Shown: positions 52,137-61,591 of the stretch, in pieces
Position numbering within the stretch: the first letter of the stretch is position 1
Layout of the letters: each line of letters starts with the position of its first letter
Assembly: GCF_013394385.1 (NCBI RefSeq)
Contig: NZ_AP022834.1
Coordinates: 744,001-808,000, forward strand
From: Kocuria sp. TGY1127_2
GTDB taxonomy: Bacteria; Actinomycetota; Actinomycetes; Actinomycetales; Micrococcaceae
Length of the DNA: 64,000 nucleotides
Direction: 5' to 3'
Made by a program: the position numbers and the translations under genes
Notes under the pieces: model-generated
What the model was told of the DNA's origin: nothing
The model's database searches: none
What the model saw: the letters and a program-made list of their open reading frames with translations, nothing else

Positions 52137-52445
52137 GCGATACGTCACCAACGAGCGGCAAAACTCGTTCAATACGGTAAAGTAGACATCAATACCGGGA
52201 TTCCCCGTTTTGTGCCGAGTCAGTCCTGAACTGATAGAAGGACCCGGCCGTTGCATGACGTGTAATAGCTCGCCGCCGTGCTCACCGAAATTCACTGATC
52301 TACGAGATCGGTAGAGGTGCGCCCATAGGAGGAACATTCGGCCCTGAAAACTCAGGGCGTGTTCGCGGGCAGATTCAAGGGGACATAACCGGCCGCCGTC
52401 CATGAGGGACGGTGCGTGCAACCCCAACCCCATAAGGACCAATTG
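52137..52445 (+). promoter_or_regulatory. 309-base structured leader of the DeaD-type helicase gene
   Basis: No gene is seen in this stretch. A probable promoter lies near 52165-52190 (CGGTAAAGTAGAC). Hairpins include GCCCTGA/TCAGGGC (52341-52358) and CCGTCC/GGACGG (52396-52412). A strong AGGAGG at 52328-52333 has no ATG or GTG after it. Long structured leaders are common for cold-responsive helicase genes and suggest post-transcriptional control. Confidence 0.6.
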
Positions 52446-54344
52446 GTGACTGAAACCAACCAGACCCTGCCCGAAATCTCCTCGAACACCGCTGCCGAGA
52501 CGGTAGAAGCCGAGGACAACTCCGTAAAATTCACTGACCTGGGCCTCGACGGCCGAGTGCTCGCCTCGCTCGAAAAGGTCGGCTACGAGAAGCCTTCTCC
52601 GATTCAGGCCGAGACGATTCCGTTGCTGCTCGAAGGGCGCGACGTCGTCGGCCTGGCGCAGACAGGTACCGGCAAGACCGCAGCATTTGCTGTCCCTGCC
52701 CTGTCCCATCTCGCCGAGCTCTCTGATGTGAACGGCCCCAACCGCGACACCCAGGTGCTCGTCCTCGCTCCGACCCGTGAGCTCGCCTTGCAGGTCGGCG
52801 AGGCGTTCTCCTCCTACGCGAGCGAAATGCCTGATTTCACGGTTCTGCCGGTTTACGGCGGATCTCCTTACGGCCCTCAGCTGGCAGGACTGCGCCGCGG
52901 TGCGCAGGTCGTCGTCGGAACCCCCGGTCGTGTGATCGACCACCTCAAGCGCGGGTCGCTCGACCTTTCGAATATCAAGCACCTTGTGCTTGACGAGGCG
53001 GACGAAATGCTTCGCATGGGCTTTGCCGAAGACGTCGAGCAGATCCTGGCGAAAACCCCCAAGACCAAGCAGGTCGCTCTGTTCTCGGCGACCATGCCCA
53101 AAACCATCCGCAAACTCGCGGAAAAGTACCTCAATGACCCCATTGAGGTGCGCGTCGAGTCCAAAACCACCACCGCGGCCAATATCCGTCAGCGGTACAT
53201 GCAGGTCATGCACTCCCACAAGCTGGATGCCATGACCCGCGTGCTCGAGGTCGAGGAGTACGACGGCGTCATCGCATTCGTGCGTACCAAGAAGGAAACC
53301 GAAGAGGTCGCTGAGAAGCTCAAGGCCCGTGGATTCCAGGCCGCCGCCATCAACGGCGATATCCCGCAGAACCTGCGGGAGCGCACCGTGCAGTCGTTGC
53401 GTGACGGACGCGTGGACATTCTCGTTGCGACGGACGTTGCGGCTCGCGGCCTCGACGTCGAGCGCATCAGCCTCGTGGTCAACTTCGACATCCCGCACGA
53501 CACCGAATCCTACGTCCACCGTATTGGTCGTACCGGCCGTGCGGGCCGTGCGGGTGAGGCGATCCTGTTCATGACGCCACGCGAGAAGTACCTGTTGCGC
53601 CAGATCGAGAAGGCGACGCGCCAAAAGGTCGAGCCGATGCACATGCCGACCGCGGACGATGTCAATGCGAATCGCCTGCAGCGCTTCGCACAGCAGATCA
53701 CCGACACCATCGAGTCCGAAGACCTGACCGTCTTCAAGGAACTCGTTGAGAAGTACGAAAACGAGCACGATGTTCCGGCGCAGGATATTGCGGCCGCCAT
53801 TGCAGTGATCGCTCAGAACGGCCGTTCTTTCCTCGTGGACGAACTGCCGACCAAGACGGCAAGCCGTGGGCGCGAAGAACGCGGCGATCGTGGTGATCGT
53901 GGAGGGCGCCCGGAGCGCGGTGGACGCAAACGTAGTGACGAAGGCCTGACCACGTACAAGATTCAGGTCGGACACGAGCAGCGAGTCTCACCCGGCTCGA
54001 TCGTGGGAGCGCTTACGAACGAAGGCGGCCTCGACGGTTCTCAGGTCGGCAACATCGACATCCGTGGCGGATTCTCGCTGGTCGACTTGCCCGAGAACCT
54101 GAACATCAACGAATTCCGGAATATCCAGATCAATGGAAACACGATCGACATTGAACCGGATCGTGGTGGCGGTCAGAACCGGGGCGGAGGAAACCGTGGT
54201 GGTGGCTTCCGTAGCGACCGCGGAGGACGCGGCGGATACCGCGGAGACCGTGGGGGCCGTGGCGGCCCTCGTGAGGACCGTGGTGGCTTCCGTGGCGACC
54301 GGAACGACCGGGGTGCGCGCAAGGGTGGATTCAGGAAGTTTTAA
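52446..54344 (+). CDS. deaD: DEAD-box RNA helicase, CsdA/DeaD type
   Basis: The 632-residue ATP-dependent RNA helicase has the Q motif, Walker A AQTGTGKT (71-78), PTRELA, TPGR, the DEAD box LDEADEM, SAT, and HRIGRTGRAGR. A DbpA-like RNA-binding domain (about 490-570) follows, then an RGG-rich tail with many GGRGG units. It remodels RNA and ribosome precursors, often at low temperature. GTG at 52446 follows AAGGA by seven bases. The leader is about 300 bases. Confidence 0.95.
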   Translation: MTETNQTLPEISSNTAAETVEAEDNSVKFTDLGLDGRVLASLEKVGYEKPSPIQAETIPLLLEGRDVVGLAQTGTGKTAAFAVPALSHLAELSDVNGPNRDTQVLVLAPTRELALQVGEAFSSYASEMPDFTVLPVYGGSPYGPQLAGLRRGAQVVVGTPGRVIDHLKRGSLDLSNIKHLVLDEADEMLRMGFAEDVEQILAKTPKTKQVALFSATMPKTIRKLAEKYLNDPIEVRVESKTTTAANIRQRYMQVMHSHKLDAMTRVLEVEEYDGVIAFVRTKKETEEVAEKLKARGFQAAAINGDIPQNLRERTVQSLRDGRVDILVATDVAARGLDVERISLVVNFDIPHDTESYVHRIGRTGRAGRAGEAILFMTPREKYLLRQIEKATRQKVEPMHMPTADDVNANRLQRFAQQITDTIESEDLTVFKELVEKYENEHDVPAQDIAAAIAVIAQNGRSFLVDELPTKTASRGREERGDRGDRGGRPERGGRKRSDEGLTTYKIQVGHEQRVSPGSIVGALTNEGGLDGSQVGNIDIRGGFSLVDLPENLNINEFRNIQINGNTIDIEPDRGGGQNRGGGNRGGGFRSDRGGRGGYRGDRGGRGGPREDRGGFRGDRNDRGARKGGFRKF

Positions 54345-54424
54345 GACCCTCACGGACCTGTGAGGAACGGCACTCTGTACGGATTTGTCGGACTATCCGC
54401 CTGACTGTATAGTTTTATGTCGTT

Positions 54425-54496
54425 GCCCCGATAGCTCAGTGGTAGAGCGCCATCTTGGTAAGATGGAGGTCCCGGGATCGATTCCCGGTCGGGGCT
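54425..54496 (+). tRNA. tRNA-Thr (GGU)
   Basis: The cloverleaf has acceptor GCCCCGA/TCGGGGC, D-arm GCTCAGTGGTAGAGC, anticodon stem CCATC/GATGG with GGT at 54457-54459, and T-arm around GATCGATTC. The discriminator is T at 54496 and CCA is not encoded. Confidence 0.96.
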
Positions 54497-54550
54497 CTCA
54501 TGTTGAGGGCCTGCGTGGAGCACTTGCTTTACGTGGGCGCTTTCATGCTT

Positions 54551-54624
54551 GGCGGTGTAGCTCAGCTGGTTAGAGCGCACGACTCATAATCGTGAGGTCG
54601 ACGGATCGAGCCCGTCCACCGCTA
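54551..54624 (+). tRNA. tRNA-Met (CAU), elongator type
   Basis: Acceptor GGCGGTG pairs with CACCGCT. The D-arm reads GCTCAGCTGGTTAGAGC and the anticodon loop contains CAT at 54585-54587. The 5' G pairs as a wobble with T, unlike initiator tRNA's C1-A72 mismatch, so an elongator is likely; tRNA-Ile2 (CAU) cannot be excluded. CCA is not encoded. Confidence 0.93.
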
Positions 54625-54631
54625 CAACAAG

Positions 54632-54671
54632 TCCCGTTCGACTCGCTCAGCCGGTCCGGACGGGATTTTTT
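54632..54671 (+). terminator. Terminator after the tRNA pair
   Basis: TCCCGTTCG (54632-54640) pairs with CGGACGGGA (54657-54665), followed by six T residues. It ends the tRNA-Thr/tRNA-Met transcript before hadA. Confidence 0.85.
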
Positions 54672-54894
54672 GTTGATATGCCGGTTAGCCCATGACCTCT
54701 CCGGATTTCTTGTGAGGTTATTCCAAGGCTTTGGCCGGTGCCCTTCACCGGAACGGTCAAGGCGGCCGCGGGCGGACACGAACTCCGGTGTGCGACAGTT
54801 CCGCAGAAACCACGAGTCCAAAGAAGCGGTGGTACGAGCTGCCGGTAATGTGGTTTTCGATAACCATCTACGCACCACTTCAGCAAGGAGTACC

Positions 54895-55353
54895 ATGTCT
54901 GAACATCAGGGCATTGCCGAAGACCTCCAGGGGCGTGTTTACTCGAACGCTCCGGTCTATTCGGTGTCCCGGGAAAAGATCCGCGAATTCTCACGGGCGG
55001 TGAAAGCCGAGTCCCGCGCTCACTTCGATGTCGAGTCGGCTCGGGAACTCGGGTATGCGGACCTGGTCGCGCCGGCGACTTTCGCTATTATCGTCAGTCA
55101 GGCCGCCGATGCCGAACTCATCCAGGACCCGACCGCCGGGATCGACTTTTCACGAGTAGTTCACGCCGACCAGCGTTTTACGCACCACCGCGCCATCGTC
55201 GCCGGAGACGAGCTTTCAGCAACTGTCTACGTCGACGCCGTCCGGGGCATGGGGGCCGGAGCAATGGTGACCACGCGCGAAGAAATAGTAGACGAGAAGG
55301 GCGAACCGGTAGCTACCGCGGTTTCTTCACTTCTCGTCCGGGGTGAGGAGTAG
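54895..55353 (+). CDS. HadA-like (R)-hydroxyacyl dehydratase subunit, MaoC N-terminal type
   Basis: The 152-residue hot-dog-fold protein resembles the HadA/FAS1-DH group: VYSVSREKIREFSRAV near the start, then GYADLVAPATFAIIV and VVHADQRFTHHR. It lacks the catalytic Asp-His motif, which is supplied by the HadB-like partner starting two bases after its stop. Together they would dehydrate beta-hydroxyacyl thioesters in fatty-acid elongation. CAAGGAG precedes the ATG at 54895. Confidence 0.88.
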   Translation: MSEHQGIAEDLQGRVYSNAPVYSVSREKIREFSRAVKAESRAHFDVESARELGYADLVAPATFAIIVSQAADAELIQDPTAGIDFSRVVHADQRFTHHRAIVAGDELSATVYVDAVRGMGAGAMVTTREEIVDEKGEPVATAVSSLLVRGEE

Positions 55354-55355
55354 CT

Positions 55356-55817
55356 ATGCAGAAGCCGACTGTTGAGTCCATCGAAAAGGGCCAGGTCATC
55401 GGATCGCGCGAGATCCACGTGACCCGGGCGGATCTTGTCCGATATGCGGGGGCCAGTGGTGACTTCAACCCGATCCACTGGAACGAACGCTTCGCTAGCT
55501 CCGTCGGGCTGCCCGGCGTGATCGCTCACGGTATGTTCACGATGGGAGCCGCGGTGCAGATCGTGACCGACTGGGTAGGGGACCCTGGCCGGATCGTCGA
55601 CTACCAGACCCGATTCACCAAGCCCGTTCTCGTCCCGGACGCGCAGGGCGACCATACGCCGGACACCGGCGGAAACATCATTACTGTGGAAGGCAAGATC
55701 GGGGCCGTGGACGCAGAAAACGGTACGGCTCGTGTCGACCTCGCGGTTTCGGCCCCCGACGTGGAGGGCAAGACCCAGAAGGTCCTGGTCAAGGCCCAAG
55801 CAATCGTTCGTTTGTAA
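55356..55817 (+). CDS. HadB-like (R)-hydroxyacyl dehydratase, MaoC type
   Basis: The 153-residue hot-dog protein has the hydratase-2 motif YAGASGDFNPIHWNE with catalytic Asp36 and His41, then LPGVIAHGMFTMG. It is the catalytic partner of the HadA-like protein, and the pair is probably a heterodimer acting on acyl-ACP. The location just before murB is common in Micrococcaceae. Confidence 0.9.
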   Translation: MQKPTVESIEKGQVIGSREIHVTRADLVRYAGASGDFNPIHWNERFASSVGLPGVIAHGMFTMGAAVQIVTDWVGDPGRIVDYQTRFTKPVLVPDAQGDHTPDTGGNIITVEGKIGAVDAENGTARVDLAVSAPDVEGKTQKVLVKAQAIVRL

Positions 55818-56068
55818 AACTTCGCCGTATATCCGATGTCTCTTGACTGAGCACGGGGTGCTCGTCTGGAATTAAGAACCGACGCGATAACGTGCCGGCC
55901 CTTTCCCCTTGAAGGTTGTAAGACTCTTTCTCGCAGGGGGCCAGGGGCGGCACGTTTATTTTTTCTCGCGTTCCATCACACCATCCGCACGCGCTTCGCA
56001 CGGAAAGAGGCTCGCTTATCAAGGCTCAGCAGATCTCCACGCGCTCCTGGTTCTATGCTGTTCTCGGC

Positions 56069-57394
56069 GTGTACTTGGCCAGTGGGCTGTCCATTTCCGC
56101 TTGGCTTGTGCGCGTTCCCGCGATCGCACAAGAGCTCGACCTCAGCGCAGGTCCGCTGGGAATTCTGTTGTTGTCCCAGACTCTCGGCGCGTTCCTGTCC
56201 GTATCGGCCTCGGGCATGGTCGTGATGAAGCTCGGTGCGCAGAAGACGCTCTGGCTAACGTTCGTCTTCATGATGCTCGGGGGCCTTGGTCTCGCCGTGG
56301 GCGTTTCTTTCCTGCACTCCGTCCTCGTTGCTGGAATCGGGTTGGCGCTATTCGGACTGGGCCAAGCCACCTTCTCCGTCGCGGCCAATGTGCAAGGCGC
56401 CGCCGTCGAGCGTGCACTGAAGAAGCAGCGTATGCCGTTGATGCACGGCTGCTTCTCGGTCGGTACGGTCATCGGTTCGGTCGTCGGTACCGCGATGACT
56501 GCGATGGACGTCTCGGTCTTCTGGCACATGTTGAGCGTTTACGTGGTCGTGATCGTCCTGGTCGCCGTGGCGATGCGTTACACACGCCACGAGGGCGAGG
56601 ACATCCAACCGGGGACCACCGGCCTGATGGCGATCGTCGACTCCGGCCACGGGACGTTCTCAGTTCGGCACGCTTGGTCCGAGAAGCGGACCGTCCTCCT
56701 CGGGATCTTCGTTCTCGGCATGGCGCTTGCGGAGGGCTCGGCCAATGACTGGGTCGCGTTGGCCCTGACCAACGGGTACGGAGCGAGCGCGTCAGTCGGT
56801 GCCATCGGCTATGGGCTCTTCGTGACCGCAATGACGACCGGACGGCTTCTTGGCACCGGACTCCTGAACGTCTACGGGCGCATCATGGTGATGCGGATTG
56901 CTTGCGTTCTCGCCGTGATCGGTTTGGGGACGTTCGTTGTCTCTCCGTGGATCGGGCTTGGGATGGTCGCGATTTTCGTATGGGGCATCGGTGCAGCACT
57001 CGGCTTCCCCGTAGGGATGTCGGCGGCCGCGGACGACCCGGTGCGGGCCTCCGCGAGGGTCTCCGTGGTTTCGACGATCGGATACGGCGCCTTCCTGGGC
57101 GGTCCGCCCCTTCTCGGAGTCCTCGGGGAAGCCCTCGGAGTCCGCAACGGCCTCGCCGTCGTACTCCTTCTGGTGATCGTGTCCCTGTGCCTCGTGCCGC
57201 AGCTACGCACACCCGAAAAGGCTCGCCGGCGGACCGCTGAACATTCAGAGGACGACTCGACCGCCCATTGGATCAACCAGCCCGATGCCGGCCCCACCAC
57301 AGAGAAGCCGGGAAACTCGGCGCCGCAGATGAGCATGGAAGAGGCTCTTCGCGAGAGGCAATCCCACGACGGAGCCGACGAAGAGGAAGACTAG
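56069..57394 (+). CDS. MFS transporter with uncertain start
   Basis: This is an MFS transporter of the YbjJ/Fuc-permease-like group. It has twelve helices, an R-x-P motif (LVRVPAIA) in helix 1 and a charged C-terminal tail of about 60 residues. GTG at 56069 is the first canonical start in the frame, but it lies inside helix 1. The in-frame sequence upstream (IKAQQISTRSWFYAVLGVYLASG) completes that helix. The frame is open back to 55922 with no ATG, GTG or TTG, and AAAGAGG precedes an ATC at 56018. The true start may be that ATC, or the base may be an error. Confidence 0.8.
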   Translation: MYLASGLSISAWLVRVPAIAQELDLSAGPLGILLLSQTLGAFLSVSASGMVVMKLGAQKTLWLTFVFMMLGGLGLAVGVSFLHSVLVAGIGLALFGLGQATFSVAANVQGAAVERALKKQRMPLMHGCFSVGTVIGSVVGTAMTAMDVSVFWHMLSVYVVVIVLVAVAMRYTRHEGEDIQPGTTGLMAIVDSGHGTFSVRHAWSEKRTVLLGIFVLGMALAEGSANDWVALALTNGYGASASVGAIGYGLFVTAMTTGRLLGTGLLNVYGRIMVMRIACVLAVIGLGTFVVSPWIGLGMVAIFVWGIGAALGFPVGMSAAADDPVRASARVSVVSTIGYGAFLGGPPLLGVLGEALGVRNGLAVVLLLVIVSLCLVPQLRTPEKARRRTAEHSEDDSTAHWINQPDAGPTTEKPGNSAPQMSMEEALRERQSHDGADEEED

Positions 57395-57445
57395 CGTGCC
57401 TTGCGCGGTCTGGGATGCACCTGCAGGCTGGTTAGACTGGAGGGC

Positions 57446-58534
57446 GTGACTGAGACCCTTTTGAGCGAATTGACGACCCTTGGCGTGGGCGGCCCTGCCC
57501 GACGCTACGTGCGAGCAGAAAATGACGACGAGATCGTGAACGCCGTCCAAGAAGCCGATCACGCGGGGGAACGCGTTCTCGTGCTGGGTGGCGGGTCCAA
57601 CCTGGTGGTCGGCGACGCCGGATTCGATGGGACCGTCCTCCACATCGCTTCGCGCGGCACGGACGTCGTCGCCGATGACGATGGCCGCGTGACTCTTCGC
57701 AGCGCGGCGGGCGAACCTTGGGACGGTCTGGTTCGTCACAGCGTGGAATTGGGATTGAGCGGACTCGAAACGCTCTCGGGAATCCCCGGGATCACCGGGG
57801 CGACCCCCGTGCAGAATGTCGGTGCATACGGCACAGAGATCTCGCAGCATTTTCGTGCCGCCCGCGTATACGACCGCAAAACACGGCAACGGCTGACGTT
57901 TACGGGTGATGACCTGGATTTCGCGTATCGTACTTCGATGCTGAAACGAGAGATCCACGACGGCTCACCGAGGTATGTTGTTCTCTCCGTGGATTTCGCG
58001 CTCGAGTCCAACCCCCTCTCGCAGCCGATTCGCTACACGGAGCTTGCCCAGCGCCTAGGCGTCGAAGTCGGGGACCGGGCGGAGGCGAAAACAGTCAGAG
58101 AAACCGTGCTCGGGCTCCGAGCGGGCAAAGGCATGGTCCTCGACCCCCGGGATCGGGACACATTCAGTACAGGATCCTTCTTCACGAACCCCATCATCGC
58201 GGCAGAGACTCAAGAACAGGTGCCGGATGACGCCCCGCGTTACCCGGTGCTCGACCCTTCCGGGCAGGTCGATGAGTCGAAGACCAAGCTTTCGGCGGCA
58301 TGGCTCATTCAGCACGCCGGCTTCGACAAAGGCTACGGCTTGGAGGGTGATTCCGTGTCCGTCGCTGGGGGGCGGGTTTCCTTGTCGACCAAACACACAC
58401 TCGCGATCACAAATCGCGGGGGAGCGCGTGCGGAAGACGTCGTGGCGATCGCCCGCGCTGTCCGTGATGGGGTTCGCGAAAAGTTCGGGGTAACCCTTGA
58501 AGCAGAGCCCGTTCTGGTGGGCACACACCTCTAG
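57446..58534 (+). CDS. murB: UDP-N-acetylmuramate dehydrogenase
   Basis: MurB reduces UDP-N-acetylglucosamine-enolpyruvate in peptidoglycan synthesis. The 362-residue FAD protein has LGVGGPA (12-18), the FAD loop LGGGSNLVV (47-55), SGIPGITGATPVQNVGAYG and the GSFFTNP motif with the catalytic Ser near residue 245. GTG at 57446 follows GGAGGG. The type I length and the C-terminal E-A-E-P motif are normal. Confidence 0.96.
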   Translation: MTETLLSELTTLGVGGPARRYVRAENDDEIVNAVQEADHAGERVLVLGGGSNLVVGDAGFDGTVLHIASRGTDVVADDDGRVTLRSAAGEPWDGLVRHSVELGLSGLETLSGIPGITGATPVQNVGAYGTEISQHFRAARVYDRKTRQRLTFTGDDLDFAYRTSMLKREIHDGSPRYVVLSVDFALESNPLSQPIRYTELAQRLGVEVGDRAEAKTVRETVLGLRAGKGMVLDPRDRDTFSTGSFFTNPIIAAETQEQVPDDAPRYPVLDPSGQVDESKTKLSAAWLIQHAGFDKGYGLEGDSVSVAGGRVSLSTKHTLAITNRGGARAEDVVAIARAVRDGVREKFGVTLEAEPVLVGTHL

Positions 58535-58746
58535 CTCGGGGAATTTCTTCTCATTATCTCGGGCAAATCACAGGTGAAAACGAGATACTCGATGTTCAAC
58601 GCATAAGGATTCGCCGAACATGGCGACTCCTCGTGTTCTGGCTACTAAGCTGGAGAACAGGAAAAGCAGGTCCGCGGGGCGTGCGGCCCCGTGACGGGCC
58701 CGTGCGATCACCGCACCGAATTCCGTCCAGGAGCAGGGGGTGCCCC

Positions 58747-59256
58747 GTGGGAATCGAGAAAGAAATCGAGCAAGGCCAGCGAGAGGGCCGGTTGCATCAC
58801 GCTTTGTACCGTTTCCGGGAATTCACCGGTCGCCACCCCGTGCTGCGTTTATTGCACAAGGTAGTCGTCTCTGCGGTGGGCGGAGTGATTGTGCTCGCCG
58901 GCGTCATCATGTTGGTGACTCCGGGTCCGGGCTGGCTTGCGATCTTCTTGGGCTTGGGGGTATTGGCGACCGAATACCCGATCATTCATCGCTTCAACCA
59001 GTGGGCCAAGTCAAAGGTCGTCGCGGTGTGGCACCGATTCACTGCATGGCGAGCAGCGCGTGCGCTCCGCCGTGAGCGTACCCAGGAGCAGAGAGCCCGA
59101 GCACGCATCGCCAAGAAGCAACACAAGGAATTCTTGGACGCTCAGTTCAGGCGAAGCCACAACTGTGCCCCGCACCGCCCGACGAGTTCGCCTGGGCTGG
59201 TACTGCCTCATGCACAAGGGCGTACACGGCGTATCCGCCGTGTCCCCAAGGTCTAG
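58747..59256 (+). CDS. PGPGW-domain (TIGR02611-type) membrane protein
   Basis: The 169-residue protein has two hydrophobic helices (about 38-75) surrounding the signature TPGPGWLAIFLGLGVLATEYP and a strongly basic C-terminal tail. GTG at 58747 follows GGAGCAGGGGG. The family is widespread in actinobacteria with no known function. Its last four bases overlap the end of the convergent GntR gene. Confidence 0.83.
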   Translation: MGIEKEIEQGQREGRLHHALYRFREFTGRHPVLRLLHKVVVSAVGGVIVLAGVIMLVTPGPGWLAIFLGLGVLATEYPIIHRFNQWAKSKVVAVWHRFTAWRAARALRRERTQEQRARARIAKKQHKEFLDAQFRRSHNCAPHRPTSSPGLVLPHAQGRTRRIRRVPKV

Positions 59257-59708
59257 GGGTGTTCGTCCAGAGGGGACGTCTCGTCAATCACCCGTCGTAG
59301 CAATGCTTCGGCCTCGTTCTGGTGCAACCCAATGTTCTCCAGATCCGCCAGAAACTTGTGGGTGATCTTGAGGGCCTTTTCCTCCAAGCCGGAACCCGCG
59401 CGCACGAAGCTTCCGGCGCGCCCTTTCGTCTCGACGACGCCAGCGGCCTCCAGCTCCTTGTAGGCCTTGGCCACCGTGTTATTGGCCAGGTGAAGCGAAG
59501 CGGCAAGTTTGCGGACCGGTGGCAACCGTGTTCCGGATCCGAGTTCTCCGGTGTGTCTCGCCTCGACGACGCGGCGTCGTAGTTGGGCGTACGGAGGAAC
59601 CCCCGAGTCCAGGCGAACGGCAAAGAATTCGCGCGCTGCGGCGTCGTCATTCCAATCGATGTTCTTCGGGGTGATCGACCCAGTGTCCTTGGGTTCCCGG
59701 TCCGGCAC
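59253..59708 (-). CDS. Small GntR-family regulator (YtrA type)
   Basis: The 151-residue protein has an N-terminal winged helix (about 35-105; GTRLPPVRKLAASLHLANNTVAKAYKEL) and only a short helical C-terminal part, as in the YtrA subfamily, which often regulates ABC transporters. The GTG at 59708 has AGGAGC upstream and lies nine bases after the asd stop, so it is probably co-transcribed with asd. No ABC transporter target is adjacent. Confidence 0.87.
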   Translation of the reverse strand: MPDREPKDTGSITPKNIDWNDDAAAREFFAVRLDSGVPPYAQLRRRVVEARHTGELGSGTRLPPVRKLAASLHLANNTVAKAYKELEAAGVVETKGRAGSFVRAGSGLEEKALKITHKFLADLENIGLHQNEAEALLRRVIDETSPLDEHP

Positions 59709-59717
59709 GACGAGCTC

Positions 59718-60857
59718 CTACAACGTTCCAGTAGCGATATTCAGCATGCGACGGAGGGGTTCTGCCGCTCCCCACAACAACTGGTCTCCGACGGTAAAGG
59801 CCGAGATGTACTCCGGACCCATTGCCAGCTTGCGGATACGGCCCACGGGAATCGAGAGCGTTCCCGACGCCGCGACCGGAGTCAGGGCGTCCATGGTCGC
59901 TTCCTTTGTATTGGGAATGACCCTTGACCATTCGTTGTCCTGATCGATGATGTGCTCGATTTCTTCGACAGGCAGGTCATCGGTCAACTTGATGGTGAGC
60001 GCTTGGGAATGAGAGCGCATGGCCGCAATGCGCACGCACAAGCCGTCCATGATCACTCGCTCGTCGTCCGAGAGACCCAGAATTTTGTTGGTCTCCGCGT
60101 CCGCCTTCCATTCCTCGCGGGACTGACCGTTGCCCAGGTCCGCATCGATCCACGGGATGAGAGAGCCGGCCAGGGGCACACCGAACTGTTGCGTGTCCAG
60201 GTCACCGGAGCGCTGCATGTCAAGCGCCGTCCGGTCGATGTCCAGAATCGCCGATGCGGGATCGTCAAGCTCTGCGGAGACCGCCCCGGCAATGTCCCGA
60301 AAGCCCTTGAGGACCTCCCGCATGTGGCGGGCGCCGCCGCCGGAAGCTGCCTGATAGGTCATGGCCGTGGTCCACTCGACGAGCCCCTCCCGGAAGAGTC
60401 CGCCCAAGCCCATGAGCAGGCAGGAGACCGTGCAATTTCCGCCGACGAAATCCTTGATCCCGCGATCCAGCCCCCGATCGATGACGTCGCGGTTGACGGG
60501 GTCCAGGACGATGACGGAGTCGTCATTCATGCGCAACGTCGACGCCGCATCGATCCAGAGACCGTCCCAGCCGCGCTCGCGCAACTTGGAATGGACGGCC
60601 TTGGTGTAGTCACCGCCTTGGGCGGTCACGATGATGGGGAGTTCGGCGAGCTCATCGATGTCGTACGCGTCCTTGAGCGTGCCGCCCTCCGGCGCGCCCT
60701 GATACTGGGGTGCGGGCCCGCCCGCGTTGGACGTCGAGAAGAATACCGGGGTGATTCCCTGGAAGTCCTTCTCTTCCTCCATGCGCTTCATGAGAACTGA
60801 ACCCACCATGCCGCGCCAACCGACAAAACCTACCGAATCTCCGGACTGAAAAGCCAT
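59718..60857 (-). CDS. asd: Aspartate-semialdehyde dehydrogenase, gammaproteobacterial-type form
   Basis: Asd reduces aspartyl phosphate for lysine, threonine, methionine and diaminopimelate synthesis. The 379-residue protein has the NADP motif [13 protein letters not shown] (11-23), the catalytic Cys142 in [21 protein letters not shown] and the C-terminal [21 protein letters not shown]. This is the long form known from Escherichia coli rather than the shorter form of many actinobacteria. The ATG at 60857 fits the conserved N-terminus. Confidence 0.95.
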   Translation of the reverse strand: MAFQSGDSVGFVGWRGMVGSVLMKRMEEEKDFQGITPVFFSTSNAGGPAPQYQGAPEGGTLKDAYDIDELAELPIIVTAQGGDYTKAVHSKLRERGWDGLWIDAASTLRMNDDSVIVLDPVNRDVIDRGLDRGIKDFVGGNCTVSCLLMGLGGLFREGLVEWTTAMTYQAASGGGARHMREVLKGFRDIAGAVSAELDDPASAILDIDRTALDMQRSGDLDTQQFGVPLAGSLIPWIDADLGNGQSREEWKADAETNKILGLSDDERVIMDGLCVRIAAMRSHSQALTIKLTDDLPVEEIEHIIDQDNEWSRVIPNTKEATMDALTPVAASGTLSIPVGRIRKLAMGPEYISAFTVGDQLLWGAAEPLRRMLNIATGTL

Positions 60858-60970
60858 GTTGTCCAGTGTAGCGAGAGTCGCGACATCTGGTCTCATGTGC
60901 GTGACATACGTCAATCCGGGATTGTCATCTGGTGACCTTGGTTCCGGACCCAGGGCCAGAGAAGGGGAGA

Positions 60971-61591
60971 CTATCTCCGGTACTCGAGGAACCGGAAGGG
61001 AACGGGCCTCGGTTGAAGCGTGCCGGAGGGACCGGCAACTTTGCCTCGTTCATCTATGCCGCCGGTCGCTTCCTCGACGTGCCACTCAGCTCCCAGCTCC
61101 GGAGCCTTGCGGTCTCCCGCGACGTCGATGTCCAGCTCGGTGACCAACACGCGGGTCACTCGGCCGTCGAGGACTCCGGGCACAGCCCTCAACTGAAGAA
61201 TTTGTTCGTAGAGATGCGAACCGCCGATGACCCACAAATCCTCCCCAGAACGGGGAGCTCGTCGGGCCGTTTCGAGGGCCTTGGCGAGGTCACTGGTCCA
61301 GAGCGCACCGTCGTGATAGGCGAGGCCGGTCACAGGGTCGGCAGGGGAAGGCAAAGTCCGGGTGAGGACGATATTGGTTCGTTCGGGCAGAGGGCGAAAC
61401 CGCGCAGGGAAGGACTCCCACGTCGTACGGCCCATGACGACCGGCCCGCCCGAGGTTGCGCGTTTGAAGAACGCCAGGTCAGAAGGGACCGACCAGGGCA
61501 TTGAGCCCTGGCGCCCGATGATTCGTCCTCGAGCTTGCGCCCAAATGGCCGATAATCGTGGCATTGAGTCGTTCGGAACACTCTCGCTCAT
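60971..61591 (-). CDS. folA: Dihydrofolate reductase
   Basis: The 206-residue enzyme reduces dihydrofolate with NADPH to feed thymidylate synthesis. It has [29 protein letters not shown] (active-site Asp in the PSDL segment), [12 protein letters not shown] and the NADPH loop [13 protein letters not shown]-terminal extension of about 40 residues exceeds the usual 160-170. The start overlaps the thyA stop as ATGA. Confidence 0.93.
   Translation of the reverse strand: MSESVPNDSMPRLSAIWAQARGRIIGRQGSMPWSVPSDLAFFKRATSGGPVVMGRTTWESFPARFRPLPERTNIVLTRTLPSPADPVTGLAYHDGALWTSDLAKALETARRAPRSGEDLWVIGGSHLYEQILQLRAVPGVLDGRVTRVLVTELDIDVAGDRKAPELGAEWHVEEATGGIDERGKVAGPSGTLQPRPVPFRFLEYRR

Noticed and set aside
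51936-53975. A 679-codon minus-strand open frame opposite the DeaD-type helicase gene
   Set aside because: The helicase has every family motif on the plus strand. The antisense frame shows no motif and simply mirrors its codon bias.
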